A program made the translations under genes and the position numbers. Of a DNA stretch of 64,000 nt, positions 20,145 through 31,598 are shown one piece after another. The stretch comes from Rhizophagus clarus (lineage: Eukaryota; Glomeromycota; Glomeromycetes; Glomerales; Glomeraceae). Below the pieces are notes generated by a model. That model was not told the DNA's origin. It did no database searches and worked only from the letters and a program-made list of their open reading frames with translations. The stretch spans positions 992,001 to 1,056,000 of the forward strand of contig BLAL01000297.1 of the NCBI GenBank assembly GCA_015698045.1. The letters are read 5' to 3'. The stretch's first letter is position 1; each line of letters begins with the position of its first letter.

Positions 20145-22387
20145 ATGGCAGAAAATTCTACTTGTGAGTATTTTCCAGTATTTGTTATACGTGTCAAAAA
20201 TGTTTACTTTGTTTTAAACTTCTACAAGAAAATTCATGTAAGTGCTAAAAAACTAAACTATCAAGAGTTAAAAAGCCGCAGCATGGTCAACAAATATATC
20301 AACAGGCTTTTACTCTAAATCAAATTTTTCCAAAACTCAATAATTATTTATTAGATATAAATACCAAATTCAGTTATAATAGTAATTTTGAAAAATGCTT
20401 TTTTTATACTACTTATAGTGCTTGTAATAGCAAACTTCAATGATTAAAAGATAGTGATAAAAAATTACAAAAAAAAATCCAAAAAGTTAAAAGTAACGAA
20501 AGGAATGTTGAGAAAATTCAAATAAATAATGAGGTAATTGTTTTGGATGATTTATCAAGAGAAGATAATGAAAGAAAAGAAGAAAATTATAATGATAATG
20601 AAATTGAAGATGAAGATGATAATGATATTAAAGATGATGATAATTATAATGATAAGAGTAGTAATATTGTTGATGATGATTATGATAATGATGGAAATTA
20701 TGAAGAAGAAAATAATAATAACGATGAAGAAATTATTATTATTGAAGAAATAAAAATACAATTGGTTGTTAAAAAAAATGATACAAAAACACCTACAGCA
20801 AAAACTTTAACTATTCAACCTGCCAACTATAAAAATGTTATGGATAAAATAAATTTAACAACCAATAAAATTTTAGAAAAAGAAACTAAATCAAAATACA
20901 ATTATACTATTTCATATAAAGCTGTAAATGCACGTGGATCATCAAATACATTTGAAGATGAATTAGATTTTCAAGAATTTATTAGTGAATATCAAAAAGT
21001 AATTTCATCTGAAAAAAAATGTTAGTAATAGTAAATGTGAAGGATAATGTAATAGAAAAAAAAAGCAGAAAACATAAAAAGGTAAAAATTTTTGTGTATA
21101 ATGTGAAATAATAGGCAAGCAAAAATATTAACATTTATAACATTTTAGCATACTGAAAATAATATTAGATCATCTTCCGAAGAAGAAATTGAAATACAAA
21201 CTAAAAAGAAAAAAAAATCTCGTTCAATAAGAGAAAATGATTTATCAAAAGAAGAAAAAACAAGATCTGAAGTTATAGCTAATTTGGTTGAAATGTACAA
21301 ATATAATCTACATTCTACTCCATGTTTTATTTAATATGACCGGTATTTGCAACTTAATCCTTCTAGATTACAACTTTGGGCTCGTGAAATTGTAATATGA
21401 AATATATATTTTTTCATAGATTCAAATAAAAAATGATACTAAATTATAAGTTTTTTTTAGATAAATAAAGGAACAACTTATGATATTCCTCCATCTTATC
21501 TGGTACAGTCGCACCTCTATATAGTCACCCCCCATATAAGCACAACCTCTATATAGTCAACAAGATTTTTGCGCCCAAACTTTTTATTAAGAAAATTACC
21601 TCTTTACAGTCACAAATAGGTTATAATCACTATCACACCAAATATGTGCACCCAGTTCTCATTTTCTGACCTCTTTATAGTCACATCACATGTTTTTTAG
21701 CTACAAATATGTCTGTATTTTATCAGTTTTTCCAATTTTTAAACAAATGTATTTACTAAACTATGATAAATTTACCGATTTCTCAAAAAGTTTTTCAGAC
21801 AGGATTAACACAGTGGTTTAAATGTAGTACTGCGACACTGCATAAATATCATGACTTGGTAGTACTACAGTACAAGTATTGTAAGTTTTTATAGTCACAG
21901 TTCATGTGATTTTTCATAATGTTTGACTATATGGAGGGTTCTCTATACAGTCACATTTCATTATAAGCACACCAAAAGTATGCGCCTGAACGCGTGATTA
22001 TATAGAGGTATGACTGTATTTGATATGAAGTCAAGTGTGTTTATCAATAAAAATAATTTGACAATACAAACACAAATTAATCAAACATTTACGACACCTA
22101 CCCCAATTATTATTCAATTATCAAGTCAATTTTATCAAAATTCTACAAATACTCATTTGAAATTACCATCAAATTTGGGTAAATTGCCATCAATTAGTGA
22201 GTTTTTTCATCATTTAGATTTGAAATATAATTGTGATAATATATATATTAAATTTAAAGATGTGTTTCTTGAAGAAGAAATTACCATTAATGCTATAAAG
22301 GATTTAACAGATGAGCAATTGCAAAAATTAGGTATAATGAAAATCAGATGACGAAAAAATATCAAACAGGCAGCAAACCAATATTGA
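20145..22387 (+). pseudogene. SAM-domain protein of a Rhizophagus-type family, broken
   Basis: After a frameshift near the start, the N-terminal part reads 'CQKCLLCFKLLQENSCKC', then 'KKPQHGQQIYQQAFTLNQIF' and 'PKLNNYLLDINTKFSY', a Cys-rich beginning that I recall from many Rhizophagus proteins. An acidic Asn/Asp/Glu region follows, then a conserved block 'YNYTISYKAVNARGSS', a basic part, and a C-terminal SAM domain ('SISEFFHHLDLKYNCDNIYI' to 'LTDEQLQKLGIMKIR'), normally a protein-protein binding domain. Two introns can be read, for example at about 21395-21461. In-frame stops (TAA after 'CKC', TGA after 'NSKLQ', TAA after 'CFI', TGA after 'MKIR') break it, and a 515-bp MITE sits inside 'PPSYLV/FDMKSS'. 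Confidence 0.7.
21506..22016. mobile_element. TA-flanked MITE inside the SAM-domain gene
   Basis: Ends CAGTCGCACCTCTATATAGT and the inverse ACTATATGGAGG-like/ATATAGAGGTATGACTG are flanked by TA (21504-21505, 22017-22018). Inner words 'CCTCTATATAGTCA' recur. The ends resemble those at 26203 and 41087 (CAGTCAACTCTCTCTATAGT), suggesting one Tigger/pogo-like family. Removing it restores the protein frame exactly. Confidence 0.8.
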
Positions 22388-22490
22388 TAACATAAATGTA
22401 TTGATTATTATGTAATATATAAAAATAATGATTTTTTTGATGTTTTAACTTTTTAAATTTTTATTTATTCTATTTATTCTAACCTGATTA

Positions 22491-23597
22491 TCAAATATAA
22501 ATTGATGCTTCAAAAAATGATCGTGCCATTTCAAAATTTATTTGGCTACATGCAACTAATAATGCATGTATAGGATTATTAAACGCTTTCATAAAATCAC
22601 GATTTTGTCTAATCCATGATTTAATGGTTGAAAATACCATCTCTATAGGGTTGTAATCAGGAGAATATGATGGCAGGAAAACAACATGACACCCCAATCC
22701 TCTTAGAAGTGCTATCAATTCTTCATCATAATGTATTCTAGCATTATCCATTATAATTACACTATTATCATTCAGGTAAGGATTTATTATTGGTAACTAA
22801 AAAATAAAATTTATCAATTAGTATATAAAATAAATAAAAAAAAAACTATTATAATTATTATTTTATTAGTTTACCACTTGATTAAGAATAAAATCAACAA
22901 ATCTTTTTCTATCGCATAATTCTTCAAATATATCAATAACAATAAATCCTTCTAATGTAAGAGCAGACAAAATTATATATCTTCTTCCTCGTACAAACAC
23001 TACTTTTTTATGCGCACGTACATTGCAAGGAGAATATCCATATAATCTTGATAGATTTCTTCATCTTTAGTACTTTCATCAATAAAAATCAACTGATTTG
23101 GAGTGTAATTTTTACTAATAACACCTAAATAATGTGCGCATATGATATCATTTCTCTCAAGACCTACCTTATGTAACTTTGTATCAAATAAAAAAAAGTA
23201 AATATATATTCTCAAAAATCATAAGAGATATGAACAAAATATTTACCTTTTTGCGAGTAATTCCTAAATATTGAAGTGAACGCTAAAGAGCTGCAATAGA
23301 CGCTCTTTTTCCAGTTAGATGCTCCATTTTATATGCTAATTCATCTAAATACCAATCTGTTTTTTCTGCTACAAGATTTCTCAGTATAGCCATGTTTGCT
23401 CTACTAAAAAGCTTTTTATGAATAGGAACACCTTTAAAAGGATTTTTAACACATGCCCAACGGTTATACTTTCTTTTTATTTTATTTACAAAGCCTTTAC
23501 TTACGTATAATGTGTTAGCAATATCTATAGTAGAAAGCCCATCAGTGTAGAGATAAATGATATGTCAGCATAAATCTTCACTGAATTCTTGAGGCAT
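22491..23597 (-). pseudogene. Tc1-like DDE transposase, broken
   Basis: This cut-and-paste transposase reads 'MPQEFSEDLC', stop, 'HIIYLYTDGLSTIDIANTLY', then a second helix-turn-helix part ('KTDWYLDELAYKMEHLTGKR'). The catalytic D residues are in 'QLIFIDES' and 'VIIMDNARIHYDEE', and E in 'SPDYNPIEMVFSTIK', with 34 residues between the last two (DD34E). Introns lie at about 23190-23247 and about 22798-22874 (TTTTTTAG acceptor before 'LPIINPYLND'). A stop near 23547, one near 23284 and a frameshift near 23050 break it. It lies convergent to the SAM gene. Confidence 0.8.
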
Positions 23598-23938
23598 ATT
23601 TGAAGTTTTCTAATGAAAAACAAATTGTTTTTACAGTTGTTTTCATCTATAATTACTTAGAAATCAGGGTAAAAAGGTTAAAATCAGTTAGGAATCAGTT
23701 AGGAATCGCTAGAAATCGCTAGGAATCATTATTTGGTAAACTCTAAGCTACTAATGAAAATACGAAGTTGATGGAAAAAAAACACATTGAATGTGATACA
23801 AGAATGGCTTATCATTATGTAGATCAATTACATTTGAATTTTTGTATATACACATGACTGTTTTTTATTGAAATTCTAACATCAATTTTTTTTTATTAAA
23901 AAAAAAATGCCAATTACAATAATTCGAAAATGGCGATA

Positions 23939-24890
23939 AAAAAATGCTATTTTTAAATGTTTGGTTAAAAAAAATGCTATTTTTAAACGTTTAATTTTAA
24001 AAAAAACTTTTTTTTGAGTGTTTAGTTAAAAAAATGCTATTTTTAAACATTTAGTTAAAAAAAAGGTTATTTTTAAATATTTAATTAAAAAAATGTTATT
24101 TTTAAATGTTTAATTAAAAAAATGTTATTTTTAAATGTTTAATTTAAAAAAAAACTTTTTCTTAAGCGTTTAATTAAAAAATGCCAAAAAATATTATTTT
24201 TAAAATGTTTAATTAAAAAATATTTTTTTAAAGCGTTTAATTAAAAAATGTTTTTTTAATTAAACATTTTAAAAATAATATTTTTTGGTATTTTTTAATT
24301 AAACGCTCAAGAAAAAGTTTTTTTTAAAGCGTTTAATTAAAAAATGTTTTTTTTAAAGCGTTTAATTAAAAAATGTTTTTTTTAAAGCGTTTAATTAAAA
24401 AATGTTTTTTTTAAAGCGTTTAATTAAAAAATGTTTTTTTTAAAGCGTTTAATTAAAAAATGTTTTTTTTAAAGCGTTTAATTAAAAAATGTTTTTTTTA
24501 AAGCGTTTAATTAAAAAATGTTTTTTTTAAAGCATTTAATTAAAAAAATGCTAAAAATCTTATTTTTAAAATGTTTAATTAAAAAATGAAATGTTTAATT
24601 AAAAAAACGCTTAAAAACATTATTTTAAACATTTAATTAAAAAAAAACTTTTTTTAAGCGTTTAATTAAAAAATGCTAAAGAACGTTATTTTTTTAAAAA
24701 AAGACATTTTTTTTAAGCGTTTAATTAAAAAATACTAAAGAACATTATTTTTTTTAAAAAAAGACATTTTTTTAAGCATTTAATTAAAAAACGCTAAAAA
24801 TATTTTTTTAAAATGTTTAATTAAAAAAATGATGTTTAATTAAAAAAATACTTCACAGCATTTTTATCTAATAAAAAATGTTGCTAAATA
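23939..24890. repeat. Satellite of 28-30-bp units based on AAAGCGTTTAATTAAAAAAT
   Basis: The first part continues the ATGCTATTTTTAAACG units. From 24300 to 24540 eight or nine near-identical units of AAAGCGTTTAATTAAAAAATG plus T8 occur. At about 24230-24310 the unit direction turns round, giving a large fold-back. The last part (24840-25060) holds decayed TTTCGCAACATTT units like those at 37990-38640. Confidence 0.75.
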
Positions 24891-25236
24891 TTTTTTCATA
24901 TATAATTTAGTTAAAAAAAATATTTCGCAACATTTTTTTAATAGATTAATAAATAAACGTTGCGAAACATTTTACATTTAATAAAAAAAAATGTTTCTTT
25001 GATTATTCAATATTAGTAATTTAGTTTAGTTTTCAGTAATTACTGATACCAAATGAATTATCAGATAATTAATTAATACAGTGTATTTTTACAGATGTAA
25101 TGCCAAAACTGTAATTAATTTACAAAGAAATATAATCAGAATTGCAGAATTGCAGGTTACTAACCGCAATTTAATTCCAAAATCTGTAATATTACAGATT
25201 TTGGAAATTATTTGCAGACCCATCCATAATCTATGC

Positions 25237-26200
25237 AAATTCAATTTGTGGGTTTAAAAAGTAACTTCGTATAAACTCTATGCAAACATATATGTGAGTT
25301 ATATTAGGATTCTTCTTAGACCTTTTCATCTGTACTGCTTCTAAAAAAATGATTACTGTAACTTTTTATAAAATCTAAACATATTTCAAATGGCTGATCT
25401 GTCACATTACATATATATATAAAACTGAAATTGGTTCATTTTAACCTTCAAAATAATTGAAATAGTTGAAATAATTTTAACCTAAACTCTTCCAAAAGTT
25501 AAAATAGCCAAAATTACATCATAGTTATATGATTTTTATAGTAAATAATAATATTAAATTTAAAGTTAATGATTTCTGCATCTAGTAATCCAATTTTTAT
25601 GATCTTTATGTGGTTGGATTCAGCTTATCAAGAGGATTCCAATAATATATATTGCATATCTGTAACATCAATATTAATAAAGTTATTTATATTTAAAATT
25701 TAGTATTAAATCATAATTATAAAAATCACATGATTATGATGTAATTTTGACTATTTTAACTTTAATTTTGACTTTTGATCTTTCCAAATTGAAATATTTT
25801 AACTTTTGAGTTTTATTTTTAACTTTATTAATAATCATATAATTTTGTACTAAACTTTTAATCAAATTAGTTTAATTTTTTGAATTATTAGTATAGTAAC
25901 AATGTCATGATTGCACTATTGTCTGGAAAAGATCGAAAAGAATATTAAAACATAATAAGATATTTTCATCTTCAGCCCATTGTATTTCACAACAAAACTC
26001 CAGTTTAATGATTAATGAAAATATTTTAGACTACATAATCTTAGATAATCTTTATTTGAAACCACTTTTAAACTGCCAATTTTTATATGTAAATAATATT
26101 TTATAGACGCACTATATTTTACCTTTATATAAATATGAGCTTTGATTCACTCTGACAGTTATTTTACTTAGATCTATAAATCGTTATCAGAATTTTATAA
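25237..26200. other. Intergenic DNA with a fold-back MITE-like repeat
   Basis: No gene seen. At about 25435-25600 and 25680-25830 the sequence is inverted: 'AAAATAGCCAAAATTACATC' on the left and its inverse 'GATGTAATTTTGACTATTTT' on the right, with more matching words around them. This may be a MITE of about 400 bp; its ends and target duplication were not identified. Confidence 0.5.
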
Positions 26201-26389
26201 TACAGTCAACTCTCTCTATAGTCACATATTTGGGACAGTCTATATTTGTTAATAACTATGATAAGATGTGACTATAAGCAATAAAATTTTATAATTAAAT
26301 CAGTAATTTTGGCTAGAATTATAAATTGTAATAATTTTGGTTAAATATTCACATATAACTATTAGATTTCTCTTGATAAGATGATTCTA

Positions 26390-26629
26390 ACAAGCCTATA
26401 ATCATTAAAATCTGATCACTAGAACCAATAATAATTAAAATACAGTCAAAATATTTAATGTTATACAAATTTTACATATAAGAAATGCTGATCTGGTTTT
26501 TAAAATTGAATTTCTTGATCAATATTAATCCAACCATTATATAATTATTATCATTAGCTTTCTTCCAATTGTGACGATTCTAATAAGCCTAAGATCATTA
26601 AAATCTGATTACTAGAATCTGTAATAATT
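26390..26629. repeat. ~180-bp tandem repeat, left part
   Basis: Units contain TAATAATTAAAATACAGTCA and GATCATTAAAATCTGATCAC. The array is resumed at 31088-31470 with about two more units after the minus-strand insertion. Confidence 0.65.
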
Positions 26630-26893
26630 TTATTTTTTTTTTCAAAGGTCATGATTGACAACTTTATTAAATTTAAGAATAAATGCAAAAATACAAAAAT
26701 GCGAGTGGGCAATCTTTCTGACAAACATCAGATATGACCCATGAATTTCAACTAATGGTCAGTATTACCATATGCCATAGTGTAAGTAAGACCCTCTAAC
26801 AATCATATTATTTTCCTTCATAATCCCTACAGAATACGCCATTACAAGAAGTCACCACCCTAACAGAGTGGCATGCAGGTATTATGCTGAGGC

Positions 26894-27076
26894 TATAAAT
26901 ACCACCCAAATTATTTTAAGTAAATCCCAAATTAATTTGTACATTTTAACAGCTATAATTCTCAAATCCCAAATGTACAAATTGCAAAATTTATATATGT
27001 AATTTGTAAATTAATTTGGATTTATACATTTGGGCTGCCAAAATCCCAAATTATTTTGGATTTGGGTGACATCTAT
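26894..27076. mobile_element. Short MITE
   Basis: Ends TATAAATACCACCCAAAT and the inverse ATTTGGGTGACATCTATA face each other, with a 'GGCTATA/CTATAGCT' flank. The inside holds further inverse words (AATTAATTTGTACA and TGTACAAATT). No coding capacity. Confidence 0.5.
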
Positions 27077-27696
27077 AGCTAAGGCCTCCTAGTCAATAAG
27101 GTTAAAACTCCCTTTTCTCTTGGTAGTCCTATTCAAAAAAGATTTTTCGCAAATTGTTCAGAGTTCTTTAACCAGCGCAGATACACCAAAAATAAAAAAA
27201 TATTAGAAGAGTCACAATGACTCACACGTGACTTTGACCAATCCAACTAGGAATCAACATGTATTAGCCAAATTTAAAACAAATTATCCAACCAAATTCC
27301 CCCCCTTAATTAGATTAACAAACAAAACCCTAAAAAAGAAAGTTACACTAAACTATCAAAATACTGATCAACATTCCAATACCTCCAGCCCCCTAAAACT
27401 AAACAAGAAAAAGAGACTAAAGGCCAGATTATCAACAGTTAGGGATGCCACTGCTCAGTTTTTTGCAGTTTAGGTTCAGTCTCAGCTCGGTTTCATCTTA
27501 CAAACCTCAAAACTGGGTTTTTTATATAGGTTTAAACCAATTATCTGAACCAGTTTGAAACTTTTTTCAAACTTAGTTTATAAATAGTTTAGAATAAGTT
27601 TATAAATTAAATTACAAAATTTATAACCATTATTAATTGCGTAATTTTTTATTTACGGTAAATGAATTGAATTCAAATATTTACATTATTATTTTT

Positions 27697-30226
27697 TTAT
27701 AACATACCCACTCCGTTTTCAATCCATGATTTTGCACACAAAGTTGCTCTTGCTGTTTCTGGATTAAGGCGATTTCTTGTTTTAGTAATAGTATTACCTG
27801 CCACAGAAAAAGCCTGTTTACATGCCACACTTGTCGCTTGAATAGATAAATAATCACGTGAAATCTTGGCTAAAGCTGGAAATTCATGCTCATGTACTTT
27901 CCACCAAAGAAGCGGCTTTACATTTTCATCAACTTGTAATGCCAAATATCTATCCAATTCATCTGAAACATTTGAAACAGAACTTACAGAACTTGCTATA
28001 GAAGATCGTCTGGAAGTTTCATTATAATTCAAATGTCATTTTTTCAATCTTTGAAAATATTGATGGGGAGTCTCACTTTCATCAACATCACGATTTTCAG
28101 GAATTGTTACATGATGATAATTGGCTAATAAAGAAGTTACTGCAGAAACAGCTTCAGCTGCTGAAGCTCCAACTTCAAAGAGAGAGAGTTTGTACCGGGG
28201 ATCAAGAACTGTGGATACTAAAGTTTGTTGATTAATTATATTCCAATATTCACCAATTTTTTGGTTTACCGAGGAAGCCAATTCTTTTTGTTCAAAATCA
28301 TCATCCCCAATTATACTTTCTAAGTGTTCCAAAATACCAAGAAACACAAATCAAATATCAGCAATAGTAGGATATTGAGCAGCAGAAAGATATACAGTAG
28401 CTCTTTCTAATGGTTCCAAAATTATCATTGTTTCCTATATAATTACGATTTTTTATATTAATATCAAAATAATTCATTAATTATATTAAAAAATAATTAT
28501 AGTTTTTAGTATTATAAAAATTATAGCAAAAAGGACTTTAAAAAATTTATTGCAAAAAATTTAATTAACATTATAAAATTCTGTTTAATGTAAAAAATAT
28601 ATTTTTAATATTAAAATATTTAAAAAATATTATATAATTAAAAAAATAAAAAGTCAAAAATTAATTATCGTATAGACGTATAGCGTAAAAAAAATTCTTG
28701 TTTAACGTTAAACTAAAAAAAAATTTGTTTAACGTTAAACCAAATACAAAAAAGAAAATTCTATTTAACGTTAAAAAAAAATGGATAACTTAAAAAAAAA
28801 ACAAAAAAAAACTATTATTTAACATAAGAAAATAAAAAAAAAATATTTAAAAAATAGACTAAAAAATTATTAAATTAATAATAAATACCATCGGCCCTTA
28901 ATCAACCATTATACGAAAACATACCCTGATTATTTTCCAATCTGCTTCAGTTGGCATTAACATTTGTACTTCCTGATTGCGTATAACTAACATTCGCACT
29001 CCATTCCACATTTTTTCCATTTTTTTTAACATATTAAACGTGGAGTTCCATCTTGTCCTGATGTCTAATTCAGGTTTTAAATAATTAATTTTTGCACATT
29101 TACACAACTTTCTTAATTCATCACTAATTATTACTGAATTTTTTATCTTTATCATTAGCTGACGCACTTTTACAACTGCATTATCTATCAATTCAAGTCC
29201 TTGCTGGGCTGCCAAATTGAGAATATGTGCGGTACAACGGTAATGCCCAAATGTTGAATTCATTACATCATCATCTAATTTTTCAGCAATTGAACGACCA
29301 ACTGCTAACATCGTGGTCGCATTATCAGTTGTCAATGCCAGTACCTTCTCTTTTATTTTAAATTCAGCTAGAGTAGATATAATTTCATTGGTAATGTTGA
29401 TGGTATTGTGACGTTCATTAAATGAAATAATATCCAAAAGAAAATGTTGCATTTTCTACTCCTGATCGATGAAATGAATAGTAAGGCCAAGAAAGGAATT
29501 ATTATTGAGTGTAGATGTCCACATATCTGATGTGAGTGATACCTTTCCTGGAATTTTATCAATATCTAACTTGATATTTTTTCTCATATTGTCAAAATGA
29601 TTTACAACCTTCTCTTTTATATTTGTTTTTCCAGGAATACGATATCTCGGATCTAAAGTATTTATTAAATTAATAAATTGATCATTGGTAACAACAGAAA
29701 ATGGTTGCAAATCAACTGTAATCCATTCTACTAAGGCTTGATCATGAACTAACATATCTTCTTTGGGCCAAGGATCTACTCTTGGAAAATTCAATTTAGT
29801 TTGTGTTTTTTTTATTTTATCAATAACTATACCATGCACTTTTTTTAAATGTTCTTTCAAAGTACTAATTCCAGTTGATTTTGAATATGTATGATTACAT
29901 TTTTTACAAACTACTTTTGTAGGATGTTGTGGGTCCCGAGTATTAAAATATTGCCAAGTATCTGAATATGTTTTTGCTTTTTTAAGATTATCTTCTTCTT
30001 GGGAATGCTCTTGAGGGGGTTCTTGGGAAGGCTCTTGAGGAGGTTTCTGGAAAGGCTCCTGAGGAGATTCTTGAAAAGACTCCTGAGGGGATTCTTCTCG
30101 AGGAGATTCTTGAAAAGGTTCTTGAGAAAATTCTTGAACATTTCTTTCATTATCTGTTGTTTCATTTTCTTCTTCATTATATTCACTTTCCTGATATTCA
30201 TCATAATAAAACTCATAGTCACTCAT
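27697..30226 (-). pseudogene. hAT (Ac-like) transposase with BED finger, broken by nonsense changes
   Basis: This would cut and reinsert the element. The N-terminus (30226 on) is acidic, then an unusual Gln/Glu/Pro/Ser run ('QEPFQESPREESPQESFQES'). A BED finger follows ('SDTWQYFNTRDPQHPTKVVC', 'KKCNHTYSKSTGISTLKEHL'), then 'LTSDMWTSTLNNNSFLGLTI' and 'VLALTTDNATTMLAVGRS' of the DDE core and 'DIRTRWNSTFNML'. A 454-bp intron (28435-28888) is inferred from phase. The C-terminal dimerisation region reads 'PLLWWKVHEHEFPALAKISR' and 'SVACKQAFSVAGN'. In-frame stops: TAG 29456-29458, TAA 28898-28900, one near 28350, and TGA 28036-28038; otherwise the frame is kept. Confidence 0.88.
28680..28790. repeat. 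Palindromic GTTTAACGTTAAAC repeats in the transposase intron
   Basis: Three copies of a palindrome (TTTAACGTTAAA) within 90 bp, separated by A-rich DNA, lie in the unusually long 454-bp intron. They may be an insertion that lengthened it. Confidence 0.5.
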
Positions 30227-31087
30227 ATTTTTAAATGTAATTTTTTAAAAAATAATGCTTAAAATACGAAAAAAAAAAATAAATTTCGCGTTTAATTTCA
30301 ATAAATGCAATTGTATAACGTAGATTAATAGATCAAGATGATCGGTATTTATTTGATTAAATAAATTGATTGGATAAACTGATTGTCAAACCGGTTATTA
30401 AAACTTAGTTTTATATTAAGGTTAAACCAAATTTTAAACCGTTTCACATCGGTCCCATTTTTCAAACCGAGTTTTACAAAAACTTAGTTTAAACTGAGGC
30501 GATCAGCTCAGTTTTTTCAAACTTTCGTCATCCCTAATCAACAGGCAAGAAACAAAAAACTAAAGAAAAGTCATTAATACTCCCAGAAATCCAAAAGGAA
30601 AACTGGAGAAAGAGGTAAAACATCATAACCACCACATCTACATCTCCTTAAATGACTCCTAAACAAGAAAAAGCAAGTGCCATTCCTGGTCATAAACAAA
30701 AACTTCAACTAATGACTTCACTTTGTCTATTTCAACACTTCTAAAACAAACAGCACTGACGAGAAACCTCTCTTCTAGAGTATTTAAAATCAGGTAGCCC
30801 AGACGCTAACTTTACAAAAGTCTTTACAAATACAAAGAGAACCTGGAATTTGTAGTCATAAACTATTTTTTTGATGAAGTCTATACCAAGCCAGTAGTTT
30901 TACCAAAACTTGGTATTTTCAAACCAGACAAGTTTCAAAAGATGCGGCTAGGTCTTATAAAAAAGAAAATATTACTTGAAAGAAGCCCAAAAAACCAAAA
31001 GTCCAAGCTTTTCTTCAGTAACCTTTTGCTAGAAAAATGGCCAAGTGATCTGCAAGTGAAAAATGTAGTCAATCCACTTCAGAACTC

Positions 31088-31470
31088 GTAATAATTAAAA
31101 TACAGTCAAAATATTTAATGTTATGCAAATTTTACATATAAAAAATGCTGATCTGACCTTTAAGATCGCATTGCTCAGTCAATATTAATCCAATTATTAT
31201 AAAATTATTACTATTGGCTTTCTCTCAATAAGACGATTCTAATGAGTCTAAGATCATTAAAATCTGATCACTAGAACCCATATAAATAAAATAAAGTTAA
31301 AATATTTAATATTACACAAATTTTACATATATATTAGAATGCCAATTTGATATTTAAAATTGGATTGCTCAGTCAATATTAATTCAATCACTATAAAATT
31401 ACTACTAACTGATTCCTTTCAATGAGATGAACCTAATGAGCTAAAGATCATTAAAATCTGATCGTTAGAT
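31088..31470. repeat. ~180-bp tandem repeat, right part
   Basis: Continues the array at 26390-26629, with AAAATATTTAATGTTATGCA and 'CAGTCAATATTAATCCAAT' words repeated. It ends at the LINE target site. Confidence 0.65.
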
Positions 31471-31598
31471 TATAGAATAATTGTATTTATAAAAAATAGG
31501 ATTAATTTTAAAAACTCTTTCTCATCGATCACCATACCATAAAGTTTACAAAAATTATTTTTAAAAAAAGTGATATATAAAAGTCCTTTATTTTAAAT

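Larger units (their letters stand above)
19867..23936. mobile_element. Tc1/mariner-like transposon carrying a SAM-domain gene
   Basis: Inverted ends TTGCCATTTTTGAATTA and TAATTCGAAAATGGCGA (two mismatches) are flanked by TA (19865-19866, 23937-23938). Inside are a broken Tc1-type transposase on the minus strand (22491-23597) and a broken host-type SAM-domain gene on the plus strand (20145-22387). The target was a satellite unit, which closes exactly when the element is removed. At 4 kb it is long for a Tc1 element because of the extra gene. Confidence 0.75.
19374..25228. mobile_element. hAT element of the 'TAAGGATG..CCGCAAAT' family with nested Tc1-like insertion
   Basis: The left end TAAGAATGATGCCGCAAAT (19374 on) and the right end ATTTGCAGACCCATCCATA match the ends of the element at 54186-55760. 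The flanks are ATCTATGT (19366-19373) and ATCTATGC (25229-25236), an 8-bp duplication with one C/T difference. The interior is satellite DNA, cut by a Tc1-like transposon at 19867-23936. No hAT transposase of its own is seen. Confidence 0.75.
27439..30536. mobile_element. hAT transposon with 8-bp target duplication
   Basis: Ends are TTAGGGATG (27439) and CATCCCTA (30536), with subterminal 'AACTGAGCTGA' and 'CAGTTTTTTGCAG' words. The flanks are identical: ATCAACAG at 27431-27438 and 30537-30544. The element encodes one hAT transposase on the minus strand, so it was autonomous before mutation. Confidence 0.88.
26630..31087 (-). mobile_element. Minus-strand retro-insert with poly(A) end and 9-bp target duplication
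   Basis: The left end is TTATTTTTTTTTTC, a poly(A) tail on the minus strand. GTAATAATT occurs on both sides (26621-26629, 31088-31096), and joining them restores the ~180-bp repeat. Without the hAT and MITE nested in it, the insert is about 1.2 kb. I could read no reverse transcriptase in it, so it is a truncated LINE, a SINE or a copied transcript. Confidence 0.55.

Noticed and set aside
20538..20761. Met/Lys- and Ile/Phe-rich frames over the SAM gene
   Set aside because: Shadows of the GAT/AAT-rich acidic region in other frames.
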